Positions 26,122-33,723 of a stretch of DNA of 64,000 nucleotides are shown in pieces; positions within the stretch are counted from its first letter, which is position 1, and every line of letters starts with the position of its first letter. The notes under the pieces are model-generated. The model was not told where the DNA came from, ran no database searches, and was given only the letters and a program-made list of their open reading frames with translations. The translations under genes and the position numbers were made by a program. Source of the DNA: Gammaproteobacteria bacterium (GTDB taxonomy: Bacteria; Pseudomonadota; Gammaproteobacteria; Enterobacterales; Alteromonadaceae); the NCBI GenBank assembly GCA_017302255.1, contig JAFLDV010000011.1, positions 42,270 through 106,269 of the forward strand. Direction: 5' to 3'.

Positions 26122-27047
26122 TGACTATTTTAGTAATCGCTGAACACAATAATCAGCAGCTCAAAGCAGATACCGCAAAAACTTTAGCGGCTGCCGTTGC
26201 CATTGGTGGTGACATTCATCTTTTAGTTGCGGGTTACCAATCTGCTGACGTTGCCAAAGAAGCGGCAACATTAACTGGTGTAACTAAAGTATTGCATGTT
26301 GATGCGGAGATTTATCAACATCAATTGGCCGAGGATTTAGCGTCACTTGTTGTATCAATTGGCACTGGCTATAGCCACATTTTGGCTGCAGCAACGACTC
26401 AGGGTAAAAACTTTCTGCCACGCGTGGCTGCGCTACTTGATGTTGCGCAACTGTCTGACGTTATTGCGGTTGAGTCTGCGGATACTTTCGTTCGGCCAAT
26501 CTATGCTGGCAATGCCATTGCAACTGTTCAGAGCAACGACACAATCAAAGTCCTGACCATTCGTGGTTCAGCTTTTAATGCTGTCGGTAATACCGGTAGT
26601 GCAGTAATTGAAACCTTGTCTGGCTTGGCGGGCACTGGCTTATCAGCATTTGTTGGCGAAGAGCTGACAAAATCGGCGCGTCCAGAGTTAACCGCTGCTC
26701 GCGTAATCATTTCTGGCGGCCGTGGCATGCAAAATGGTGATAACTTCAAATTATTAGAAGGTATTGCTGATAAATTGAATGCCGCCATCGGTGCAAGTCG
26801 CGCTGCAGTTGACGCTGGTTTTGTGCCAAATGATATGCAAGTCGGTCAAACGGGCAAGATTGTCGCTCCTGATTTATATATTGCTGTAGGTATTTCTGGC
26901 GCTATTCAGCATTTAGCGGGTATGAAAGATTCAAAAGTCATTGTAGCCATTAACAAAGATCCGGAAGCACCGATTTTCCAAGTTGCTGATTATGGTCTGG
27001 TTGCTGACTTATTCACGGTATTGCCTGAATTAGAAGCCAAGCTTTAA
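26121..27047 (+). CDS. etfA: Electron transfer flavoprotein alpha subunit
   Basis: A 308-residue FAD-binding subunit that pairs with EtfB and carries electrons to ETF-QO. The C-terminal FAD domain shows SGGRGM, GASRAAVDAGFVPNDMQVGQ, TGKIVAPDLYIAVGISGAIQH (split here for length at the Gly) and AINKDPEAPIFQVADYGLV. The ATG shares its A with the etfB stop codon, so translation is coupled. It is followed by a good terminator, making a two-gene operon. Confidence 0.97.
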   Translation: MTILVIAEHNNQQLKADTAKTLAAAVAIGGDIHLLVAGYQSADVAKEAATLTGVTKVLHVDAEIYQHQLAEDLASLVVSIGTGYSHILAAATTQGKNFLPRVAALLDVAQLSDVIAVESADTFVRPIYAGNAIATVQSNDTIKVLTIRGSAFNAVGNTGSAVIETLSGLAGTGLSAFVGEELTKSARPELTAARVIISGGRGMQNGDNFKLLEGIADKLNAAIGASRAAVDAGFVPNDMQVGQTGKIVAPDLYIAVGISGAIQHLAGMKDSKVIVAINKDPEAPIFQVADYGLVADLFTVLPELEAKL

Positions 27048-27064
27048 AAACCGAGTCCTTAGAA

Positions 27065-27096
27065 AGCCGGGCGCAGTATAGGCCCGGTTTTTTTTT
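27065..27096 (+). terminator. Terminator after etfBA
   Basis: Stem CCGGGC / GCCCGG with a 9-base loop, followed directly by nine T. Confidence 0.88.
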
Positions 27097-27253
27097 GCCG
27101 TTTATCTGCGTTTTTGTTCATTTCAAATTAATTTTCGGGCATCAGAATACGGTTAGTTACAATAATTTGCCGAATGCTAACTTGACGGCTCACCTGAACT
27201 TATCTAACGTGAGCGCAATTGAAAGTCACAATTCATTAACCACGGATGACAAT

Positions 27254-27706
27254 ATGTTTATTTCTTTAGAGCCCATGCAAACTGCGTCCGCAAAAATTTT
27301 ATCTAGCGTTGTGTTGTTACTGTCATTAAATGGCTGTGTTGCGACACCACCTCCAGTGCAAGAACCATTGGTGAATCAACTCGATGGTCCGATGGCACAA
27401 CTACAGTTTGATACCAAACAGCTATATCAACGACTGCAAAAACTTACGGCGGATAAAAGCTGCCAGCAAGATCAAGAATGCAAAGTTATGGGGATTGGTT
27501 CTAAAGCCTGTGGTGGTCCAGAGCAATTTATCGTTTATTCTGAAACTGTTACTGATGGCAAAATGCTGGCTATAACCAGTGAGCGCTATGCAAAATTGAA
27601 AAAAGAACAACAGAGCCGATTAGGCATGATGAGCACTTGTCAGCAACTGGCAACGCCGATCGCTAGCTGTCAGGTTAAAAAATGTGTATTGATTGAAAAT
27701 CAATAA
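27254..27706 (+). CDS. Putative small lipoprotein
   Basis: A 150-residue exported protein. From the ATG at 27254, a hydrophobic stretch (ILSSVVLLLSL) leads to NGC, a usable lipobox with the lipidated Cys at about residue 28; an ATG eight codons later would give a more usual signal length. The mature part has an even set of cysteines (CQQDQEC, KACGGPE, STCQQL, SCQVKKC), suggesting disulfides in the envelope. No family is recognised. An open frame extends upstream to 27095 but lacks a credible start. It is followed by a hairpin shared with fur. Confidence 0.7.
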   Translation: MFISLEPMQTASAKILSSVVLLLSLNGCVATPPPVQEPLVNQLDGPMAQLQFDTKQLYQRLQKLTADKSCQQDQECKVMGIGSKACGGPEQFIVYSETVTDGKMLAITSERYAKLKKEQQSRLGMMSTCQQLATPIASCQVKKCVLIENQ

Positions 27707-27744
27707 GCTGATGACTTCGAAAAGTTTCAAAAAAGTTTTAGGAT

Positions 27745-27773
27745 AAAAAAAGCCAGCTTATGCTGGCTTTTTC
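27745..27773. terminator. Bidirectional terminator between lipoprotein gene and fur
   Basis: AAAAAAAGCCAGC-TTAT-GCTGGCTTTTT has T runs on either strand and lies between convergent genes. Confidence 0.9.
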
Positions 27774-27797
27774 ATTGAGTAATCCCGCACGAAATTT

Positions 27798-28238
27798 CTA
27801 TTCTTTATGTTTTGCACAAGCAACTTTATCTACACACTCACCATATAAATAGAGACTGTGGTGGGTAAGTTTAATGCCATTTTTCTCAGCGATTTCTAAT
27901 TGCTTACGTTCAATTTCATCGTCTTCGAACTCGAGCACTTTGCCACAATTTAAACAGACTAAATGATCGTGGTGGTCCATGCGGCTCAGTTCAAATACAG
28001 ATTTACCACCTTCAAAATGGTGACGAGTAACAATACCGGCATCATCGAATTGGTTTAGTACGCGATAGACAGTTGCTAGGCCAATATCTTCACCAATTTC
28101 CAGCAGGATTTTATAAACGTCTTCAGCACTAATGTGCTGATGACCTGGATCTTGCAGGATTTCTAAGATCTTAACCCGTGGAAGAGTTACTTTAAGACCG
28201 GCTCTACGAAGTTCGCTATTATGATCAGGCATCTGCAT
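27798..28238 (-). CDS. fur: Ferric uptake regulator
   Basis: A 146-residue iron-responsive repressor. The N-terminal winged helix (LPRVKILEILQ...HISAEDVYKILLE...ATVYRVLNQFDDAGIV) is followed by the metal-binding dimerisation domain: the HHDH cluster and two Cys pairs (CLNCG and the C-terminal GEC-x4-AC) that hold structural zinc. Length and sequence match E. coli Fur closely. In E. coli fldA lies directly upstream of fur; here two short genes of the opposite strand separate them. The ATG is at 28238. Confidence 0.98.
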   Translation of the reverse strand: MQMPDHNSELRRAGLKVTLPRVKILEILQDPGHQHISAEDVYKILLEIGEDIGLATVYRVLNQFDDAGIVTRHHFEGGKSVFELSRMDHHDHLVCLNCGKVLEFEDDEIERKQLEIAEKNGIKLTHHSLYLYGECVDKVACAKHKE

Positions 28239-28388
28239 TTCTACTTACAATTAATTTGACTCGATTATAAGACGATTATTTGCATTTGGAAAAGTTAAAT
28301 CTCTGCACTTATTCGCTGGCTGCTTGGCGAAGCAACAATTAACGGTTATTCTGGTACCAGCTTAATCTCATCCGACCAGAGGAATTGC

Positions 28389-28868
28389 ATGCGCTGGGCT
28401 TTTAATCCGTCTGTAATGCGGCATTTACTTAATTTTTGGCCGCCATTTTTTTTCAATGGCATTAGAGTGGTGGAACTATCCACTGACTATCGGTATGCGA
28501 AAGTTACCCTAAATGACCGTCCGTGGCGGCGAAACATCAATAGCTCGCAGTTTGGCGGTGCTATGTTCGCCATGACCGATCCCATTTATCCTTTGATGGT
28601 AATGGGCGCTTTGGGCAAAGAGTATCTGGTTTGGGACAAAAGAGCCGATATCGATTACATCAAGCCGGGTAAAGGGAAATTAACCGCTGAGTTCTTCTTA
28701 CAAGATGCGACTGTTCAAGAAATACAGCAAGCGACTGCTCACGGTGAAAAATACTTTCCGGAGTTCGTTGTCCATGTGAAAAATCAGCAACATGAAATAG
28801 TTTGCGAAGTAAATCGCACCCTGTATGTGCGCAAGAAGCCGCAACATCGACCCAGCGAGCGAGGATAG
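28389..28868 (+). CDS. DUF4442 hotdog-fold protein, possible thioesterase
   Basis: A 159-residue protein of the DUF4442 group, related to PaaI/YiiD-type hotdog thioesterases. Characteristic features are the LNDRPWRRNINSSQFGGAMFA block (long helix of the hotdog), then DPIYPLM and DKRADIDYIKPG on the sheet. No specific substrate can be given. AGAGGAA lies 7 bases before the ATG at 28389. It ends 3 bases before the next gene, so the two are cotranscribed. Confidence 0.8.
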   Translation: MRWAFNPSVMRHLLNFWPPFFFNGIRVVELSTDYRYAKVTLNDRPWRRNINSSQFGGAMFAMTDPIYPLMVMGALGKEYLVWDKRADIDYIKPGKGKLTAEFFLQDATVQEIQQATAHGEKYFPEFVVHVKNQQHEIVCEVNRTLYVRKKPQHRPSERG

Positions 28869-28871
28869 GCC

Positions 28872-29234
28872 ATGTTAGGACTCAGGACAGTAATTTATCC
28901 AGTTGCAGATCTCGAAGCTGCTACGACTTGGTATAGCCAAGTTTTTGCGGTGGCTCCTTACTTTGTTCAGCCTTTTTACGTTGGCTTTCAAGTTGCGGGA
29001 TTTGAATTAGGTTTAGTACCTGATGGGGAACCATCTAAAGACGGCGCCGTAACCTATTGGGGCTGTACAGACATTGAAACGGAATTTGAACGTATTCGAT
29101 TGTTAGGTGCAACAGCGATAGAATCGCCAACAGACGTAGGTGAGGGTATTAGAGTCGCGACTTTAGCTGATCCATTCGGCAACTGTTTAGGGCTTATTCA
29201 AAACCCACATTTTAATGTAAAGGAAGTACGGTAA
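28872..29234 (+). CDS. VOC-family (glyoxalase/bleomycin resistance-like) protein
   Basis: A 120-residue single VOC module: LRTVIYPVADLEAATTWYSQVF opens the first beta-alpha unit (shown over two conserved halves), and RVATLADPFGNCLGLIQNP closes the second. Two of the usual metal ligands appear replaced or uncertain, so catalysis is not assured. AGGA lies 6 bases upstream. It follows the DUF4442 gene after 3 bases. Confidence 0.83.
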   Translation: MLGLRTVIYPVADLEAATTWYSQVFAVAPYFVQPFYVGFQVAGFELGLVPDGEPSKDGAVTYWGCTDIETEFERIRLLGATAIESPTDVGEGIRVATLADPFGNCLGLIQNPHFNVKEVR

Positions 29235-29287
29235 GAAGTGTTCTAAGAAGTGTGGTAGAAACTTTCATTCTAAATTATTGCAAAATA

Positions 29288-29324
29288 ACCCAGAGTAAAA
29301 AGACAAAACCTTCTTACTCTGGGT
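29288..29324. terminator. Long-loop hairpin between VOC gene and fldA
   Basis: ACCCAGAGTA and its exact reverse complement TACTCTGGGT enclose a 17-base loop. On the minus strand TTATTTT follows, so it may end the fldA transcript. Confidence 0.55.
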
Positions 29325-29331
29325 ATTCAAA

Positions 29332-29862
29332 TTACAGACCTTCGAGTTCTTTTAAGCTCAGTTCTTCATAAACTTGCTTACACCACGCTTTGACACGTTG
29401 TTCAGTTAGTTCCGGCTGACGGTCTTCATCAATACCTAAACCAACAAAATGATCGTTATCAACTAGTGCTTTAGAAGCTACGAAGTTATAGCCTTTAGTT
29501 GGCCATTGACCGACCAAAATTGCGCCTTTAGGTTCGATAATGTCACGCAGGGTACCCATGGCATCAAGGAAATATTCAGCATAGTCTTCTTGATCACCAC
29601 AACCAAAAATTGCGCAAAGTTTGTTAGAAAAATCAATGTTTTCTAGCTCTGGGAAAAAATCATCCCAGTCACATTGCGCTTCGCCGTAGTACCACGTCGG
29701 GATACCAAACATCAACAAATCATAAGCCGCAATATCTTCTTTGCTGCTTTTTGCAATGTCGTGAACGGCGATTAAGTTTTTACCCAATTCTTTTTGGATC
29801 ATTTTTGCGATATGTTCGGTGTTACCGGTATCGCTGCCAAAAAATATACCTACTGTGGCCAT
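29332..29862 (-). CDS. fldA: Flavodoxin, long chain
   Basis: A 176-residue FMN electron carrier used by MetH reactivation, radical enzymes and IspG/IspH in the cytosol. The P-loop phosphate site FFGSDTGNTE is at residues 7-16; the isoalloxazine-binding loops are FGIPTWYYGE (Trp about 58) and FGCGDQEDYAEYF. Length and inserted loop class it as long-chain, like E. coli FldA. It is 11 bases after ybfE on the same strand, the conserved ybfE-fldA pair. Confidence 0.97.
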   Translation of the reverse strand: MATVGIFFGSDTGNTEHIAKMIQKELGKNLIAVHDIAKSSKEDIAAYDLLMFGIPTWYYGEAQCDWDDFFPELENIDFSNKLCAIFGCGDQEDYAEYFLDAMGTLRDIIEPKGAILVGQWPTKGYNFVASKALVDNDHFVGLGIDEDRQPELTEQRVKAWCKQVYEELSLKELEGL

Positions 29863-29873
29863 ATTCAGACTTC

Positions 29874-30146
29874 CTACCTAGCTAACGCTGCTAATAACAA
29901 TTGTTCTATTAACGCACTGCGAGTAATTTGCAGTGCTTGTGCTTTTTCATCGAGTTGCAAGTACAAGTCTTCCGGCACTTTGCATTCAATACGTTTTAAT
30001 CCTTTACTGCGGTCACGTCTAAGCTGATTACGTTTATTCAGCTTTAGTTGCTCTTCGCGTGGCAACGGATTGGTTTTTGGCCGTCCCGGACGCTTCTCCG
30101 CAGCAAATAAATCGATTGTTGTCCGATCAGTGGCAATCTTCGCCAT
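29874..30146 (-). CDS. ybfE: YbfE-type LexA-regulated family protein
   Basis: A 90-residue basic protein with a likely ribbon-helix-helix C-terminus (LKRIECKVPEDLYLQLDEKAQ then TRSALIEQLL), suggesting DNA binding. It matches E. coli YbfE, named for LexA control, though I see no LexA box upstream here. The ATG shares its A with the stop of the DUF2788 gene (TAATG), and fldA follows after 11 bases, so the three form an operon. Function unknown. Confidence 0.85.
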   Translation of the reverse strand: MAKIATDRTTIDLFAAEKRPGRPKTNPLPREEQLKLNKRNQLRRDRSKGLKRIECKVPEDLYLQLDEKAQALQITRSALIEQLLLAALAR

Positions 30147-30367
30147 TAACCCAACCCTTTAGATTCATAAATAAATTGGATCACGCCTTTTGCTAAAAAT
30201 CCAGCGCAGCCCAGAAACAATACAATCCATACAAAAATTCGGCCGAATAACGGCACTTCGCCTTTTTTAAGTACATCATGAATTGCCATACCGATCAAAA
30301 AGAACAGAATACTCAAGCAGATCCACAATGCTGAGGCTTCGATTTGCGCCATATACTGATGTAACAT
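30146..30367 (-). CDS. DUF2788-type small membrane protein
   Basis: A 73-residue protein with two hydrophobic helices (LWICLSILFFLIGMAIHDVL and IFVWIVLFLGCAGFLAKGVI) joined by a short basic loop (KKGEVPLFGR). It resembles the DUF2788 family, often found next to ybfE and fldA. Function unknown. The ATG at 30367 has GAAGG 8 bases upstream and is preferred to an in-frame GTG 30 bases earlier with no such site. Confidence 0.78.
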   Translation of the reverse strand: MLHQYMAQIEASALWICLSILFFLIGMAIHDVLKKGEVPLFGRIFVWIVLFLGCAGFLAKGVIQFIYESKGLG

Positions 30368-30428
30368 AATGTCGACCTTCAAAAAAAACGCGCGCACTAT
30401 AGCACAAAGTGCAGGAAAAGTTGCTGCG

Positions 30429-31190
30429 CTAGCTCAATAAAAAGTCTCGAACAATTTTTGCAAATGCTGCGGGTTTCTCAGCGTGCAACCAATGTCCAGT
30501 CCCCTGAATTATCTTGGCTTTCGCCTGCGGAAACATTGCTAGAATTATCGGCTGATGAGATGGCTGGATGTAATCCGAATCGCCACCTTTGATAAATAAC
30601 ACTGGTCCCAAATATTGGCCTGTTGCACTTGGTGCAGCCAAGATTTGCGAATAGTTTGCCGTTAATGCAGTTAGATTAAAGCGCCATTGTAACTTGCCGT
30701 CCACTTTCATTAGATTCTTCAATAAGAATTGGCGAACAGCAGGCTCTTCCACTGACTGTGCAAGCATTGGTTCTGCTTCTCGACGGTCGGTTAATGCAGC
30801 AAGAGGTAAATCCGCCAGCGCTTTAAGGATAGTGACATGACGAGGTGCGGTTACTACGGGCGAAATATCAGCAAGTATCAACTTTTTAACCCGATGTTGA
30901 GCGGTAAGCGCAATTTGCATCGCTACTTTACCACCCATCGAATGTCCGAGCACAAAAGCACTTTCAATGCCGAGCGCATCCAATGTCTCCAAAACATCAT
31001 CAGCCATTTCTTGGTAATTCATTGTCGGCAAATGCGCTGATTTACCGTGGTTCCGCAGATCAACGTTGATAATTTTAAAGGAGTCGGCAAGTTGCCGAGC
31101 AATCATGCCCAAATTTTCATAGCTACCGAATAAACCATGAATTAAGACTAAAGGTTCACCTTGTCCGGAAATATCTGTATGTAAATGCAT
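30429..31190 (-). CDS. ybfF: Alpha/beta-hydrolase esterase YbfF
   Basis: A 253-residue cytosolic esterase. Oxyanion-hole HGLFGSYEN near residue 18, nucleophile elbow GHSMGGKVA (Ser about 91), acid in the KGGDSDYI region, and the His in GTGHWLHAE complete the triad. E. coli YbfF hydrolyses acyl-CoA and short esters; the natural substrate is unclear. It is divergent from seqA, as in E. coli. Confidence 0.93.
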   Translation of the reverse strand: MHLHTDISGQGEPLVLIHGLFGSYENLGMIARQLADSFKIINVDLRNHGKSAHLPTMNYQEMADDVLETLDALGIESAFVLGHSMGGKVAMQIALTAQHRVKKLILADISPVVTAPRHVTILKALADLPLAALTDRREAEPMLAQSVEEPAVRQFLLKNLMKVDGKLQWRFNLTALTANYSQILAAPSATGQYLGPVLFIKGGDSDYIQPSHQPIILAMFPQAKAKIIQGTGHWLHAEKPAAFAKIVRDFLLS

Positions 31191-31260
31191 GAAATTCCTT
31201 AAATCATCTATCAGCGCAGCACGCTACGTGCCAGAATACCAAAAAATGGGCTGTAGCGTT

Positions 31261-31282
31261 AGGCTTAAAGCCTTTATATAAT
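31261..31282 (+). promoter_or_regulatory. seqA promoter -10 with embedded palindrome
   Basis: A consensus TATAAT at 31277-31282 lies 34 bases before the seqA ATG. Just upstream, AGGCTT-A-AAGCCT (31261-31273) is a perfect palindrome that would sit in the promoter spacer. The -35 is weak. Confidence 0.5.
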
Positions 31283-31315
31283 GGAGCTTCCTTCGAAGTG
31301 TTTTAAGGCATCTAC

Positions 31316-31840
31316 ATGAAAAACATAGAAATTGATGATGATTTGTACCACTACATCGCGAGCCAAACTCAACGGATCGGCGAAAGCGCTTCGGAGATCT
31401 TGCGTCGTTTGTTGTTAAATACGCCATCGTCAACTGTTATTACTGAGCCCGCCACGGCAGCTGCAGCACAGAGCGCAGAAGTCATTGAATCTTCATCAAC
31501 TGGCCAAAAAGTTTTTGATATCTTGTCCAAACAAGATCTTCAAGCCGAGTTAAGTGTTGTCGGACGTTTCCTGGTCATTTTGTCAGCGCTCGCTCGTACA
31601 CATAAATCAACATTTGCCAGTGTTTTAGAGATTAAAGGTCGTAATCGGGTTTACTTTGGTCGCAATGAAACCGATTTGTTGGAAGCGGGCAGTAGTACCA
31701 ACCCAAAACAAATCCCAAACAGCGAATTTTGGGTAATTACGAACTCAAATACCACGCGTAAGAAAATGATGTTGACTGAAGCTGCGTTGAAGCTCGGTTA
31801 TAGTCCAGATGAAGCAGAACTTATTCGCGATTTTTTGTAG
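31316..31840 (+). CDS. seqA: SeqA, negative modulator of replication initiation
   Basis: Binds hemimethylated GATC pairs, sequesters new origins and organises chromosomes. Its 174 residues show the N-terminal multimerisation motif (MKNIEIDDDLYHYIASQT...SASEILRRLL) and the C-terminal DNA-binding domain (RGRNRVYFGRNE-like block reading KGRNRVYFGRNETDL, then NPKQIPNSEFWVITNSNTTRK). It is restricted to Dam-methylating gammaproteobacteria, so it also informs on the organism. pgm follows 39 bases later on the same strand. Confidence 0.97.
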   Translation: MKNIEIDDDLYHYIASQTQRIGESASEILRRLLLNTPSSTVITEPATAAAAQSAEVIESSSTGQKVFDILSKQDLQAELSVVGRFLVILSALARTHKSTFASVLEIKGRNRVYFGRNETDLLEAGSSTNPKQIPNSEFWVITNSNTTRKKMMLTEAALKLGYSPDEAELIRDFL

Positions 31841-31879
31841 GAAATATCAATACTCTTTACTCAATAAAAAGGATGTGAA

Positions 31880-33532
31880 ATGTCGATCCATGCATTAGCA
31901 GGCCAAATTGTGCCGCAAAGTTTTCTGGAAAATATCCCTGCACTTTGTGCAAGTTACTATAACTTGGTTCCAGACGTTTCAAATCCTGCGCAGCGAGTCA
32001 GTTTCGGCACCTCAGGTCATCGCGGCGTGGCGACTGATGCATCTTTTAATGAAACTCATATCATGGCCATTTGCCAAGCCACCGCTGAATATCGACGAGC
32101 ACAGGGCATCGAAGGTCCAATGTTTGTGGGTAAAGATACTCACGCACTCTCGGAACCCGCCTTTAGAACTGCTTTGCAAGTGCTCACTGCCAATGAGGTT
32201 AAGGTCATGGTGCAAAGTGGTGGCGGTTTTACCCCGACGCCAGTGATTTCGCACGCAATTTTGTCCTACAACCGACAAAAAAAGGTTGGTTTAGCCGATG
32301 GCTTAATTATTACGCCTTCGCATAACCCGCCATCGGACGGTGGTATCAAATATAACCCACCGCATGGCGGTCCCGCAGACAGCGACGCTACCGGCTGGAT
32401 TGAAAAACGAGCTAATCAATTGATCGCCGACAAACTTGTTGGTGTGAAATGTAATTCTTACGCACAGGCATTGGCATCGAGTTATCTGAACTCGCATGAC
32501 TATGTACCGCCTTACGTTGAGGATTTGAGTAATGTCATCGATATGCAAGCTATCCGCGACGCCAATGTAAAGATTGGGGTGGATCCATTAGGTGGTTCAG
32601 GCATCGCGTTTTGGCCGGAAATCGCCAAAACTTACCAGCTTGATATTACCGTCGTAAACGATCGAGTCGACCCAGCATTTGCTTTTATGCCGCTTGATAA
32701 AGACGGCAAAATTCGCATGGATTGCAGCTCGCCATATTCCATGGCTAACCTTATCAAATTGAAAGATCAATTTGATATTGGCATCGGTAACGACCCAGAC
32801 TTCGACCGTCATGGCATTGTCACTCGTTTGGGTGGGCTATTAAACCCCAATCATTATTTGGCTATTGCAATCAATTATTTATTAGCGCATCGCCCACTGT
32901 GGACAGCTGATAAAAAAGTCGGCAAGACTTTAGTTTCTAGTGCCTTAATTGACCGAGTGGTAGCAGGGCGCAATCGCGAACTTTACGAAGTTCCTGTTGG
33001 ATTCAAGTGGTTTGTAGAAGGCTTACATCAAGGTTCATTAGTGTTTGGTGGTGAAGAAAGTGCCGGTGCAAGTTTTTTACGTTTCGATGGCACCGTGTGG
33101 TCCACAGATAAAGACGGTTTCATCCTTGGACTTCTAGCTGCTGAAATCTTCGCCAAGACCGGGAAAGATCCCTTTGCCCTTTATCTGGAATTAACCGAAG
33201 AATTTGGCGCTCCGATTTATAAGCGTTTAGATGCCAGTGCATCCATGGCGCAAAAAGCTGCATTAAAACAGTTAGATGTTGCTAGTGTTTCGCAAACTGA
33301 ATTAGCAGGAGACCCCATCCTAGCGGTAATGACCAAAGCTCCAGGGAATCAAGCTGATATCGGTGGTGTTAAAGTCGTTACTCGGAACGGTTGGTTTGCT
33401 GCACGCCCATCAGGTACGGAAAACAGCTATAAAATTTATTTAGAAAGTTTTGTTGACTCTCAGCACCTCGATTTGTTGGAGCAAGATGCTAAAAACTTTG
33501 TTGATGCAGTGTTTCAAAAAATATCAGAGTAA
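31880..33532 (+). CDS. pgm: Phosphoglucomutase, alpha-D-glucose-specific
   Basis: Interconverts glucose-1-phosphate and glucose-6-phosphate. The 550 residues align with E. coli Pgm in length. The phosphoserine loop [11 protein letters not shown] has Ser147 as the phosphate carrier; the metal loop is DPDFDRHG; the sugar-binding loop is GGEESAGAS; and the phosphate-binding loop is [12 protein letters not shown]. It lies directly after seqA (conserved pair) and before glgP, so it links glycogen breakdown to glycolysis. Confidence 0.98.
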   Translation: MSIHALAGQIVPQSFLENIPALCASYYNLVPDVSNPAQRVSFGTSGHRGVATDASFNETHIMAICQATAEYRRAQGIEGPMFVGKDTHALSEPAFRTALQVLTANEVKVMVQSGGGFTPTPVISHAILSYNRQKKVGLADGLIITPSHNPPSDGGIKYNPPHGGPADSDATGWIEKRANQLIADKLVGVKCNSYAQALASSYLNSHDYVPPYVEDLSNVIDMQAIRDANVKIGVDPLGGSGIAFWPEIAKTYQLDITVVNDRVDPAFAFMPLDKDGKIRMDCSSPYSMANLIKLKDQFDIGIGNDPDFDRHGIVTRLGGLLNPNHYLAIAINYLLAHRPLWTADKKVGKTLVSSALIDRVVAGRNRELYEVPVGFKWFVEGLHQGSLVFGGEESAGASFLRFDGTVWSTDKDGFILGLLAAEIFAKTGKDPFALYLELTEEFGAPIYKRLDASASMAQKAALKQLDVASVSQTELAGDPILAVMTKAPGNQADIGGVKVVTRNGWFAARPSGTENSYKIYLESFVDSQHLDLLEQDAKNFVDAVFQKISE

Positions 33533-33615
33533 AGTCAAGTGTATGCATTCGTATGTAATTCAATTACACAAACTAGCCAATTTTCGCTGATTTCTTGACG
33601 TAGTGCGGATGTTTC

Positions 33616-33630
33616 TGTAATTTTACTACA
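33616..33630. promoter_or_regulatory. HexR-like operator upstream of glgP
   Basis: TGTAAT-TTT-ACTACA differs at one base from the palindrome TGTAAT-N3-ATTACA that I recall for HexR, a regulator of central carbon metabolism in gammaproteobacteria. It is about 95 bases before the glgP ATG. Confidence 0.45.
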
Positions 33631-33723
33631 AGATTAGTAACGGCATGCCTTCGAAGTATAGAAAAGCAATGCTGCCACAGCCGCAATTGCGGCTGCTTAA
33701 ATCAGGCAAACTGGAAGAAACAC

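Noticed and set aside
27095..27253. N-terminal extension of the small lipoprotein
   Set aside because: The extension starts at the etfA terminator T run, would hide the signal peptide and has no ribosome binding site.
28239..28300. A Fur box before fur (autoregulation)
   Set aside because: AT-rich GATTAT-like pieces occur, but no 19-bp arrangement matches the Fur consensus well enough.
30368..30428. A LexA box upstream of the DUF2788-ybfE-fldA operon
   Set aside because: The name YbfE implies LexA control in E. coli, but no CTGT-N8-ACAG was found here.
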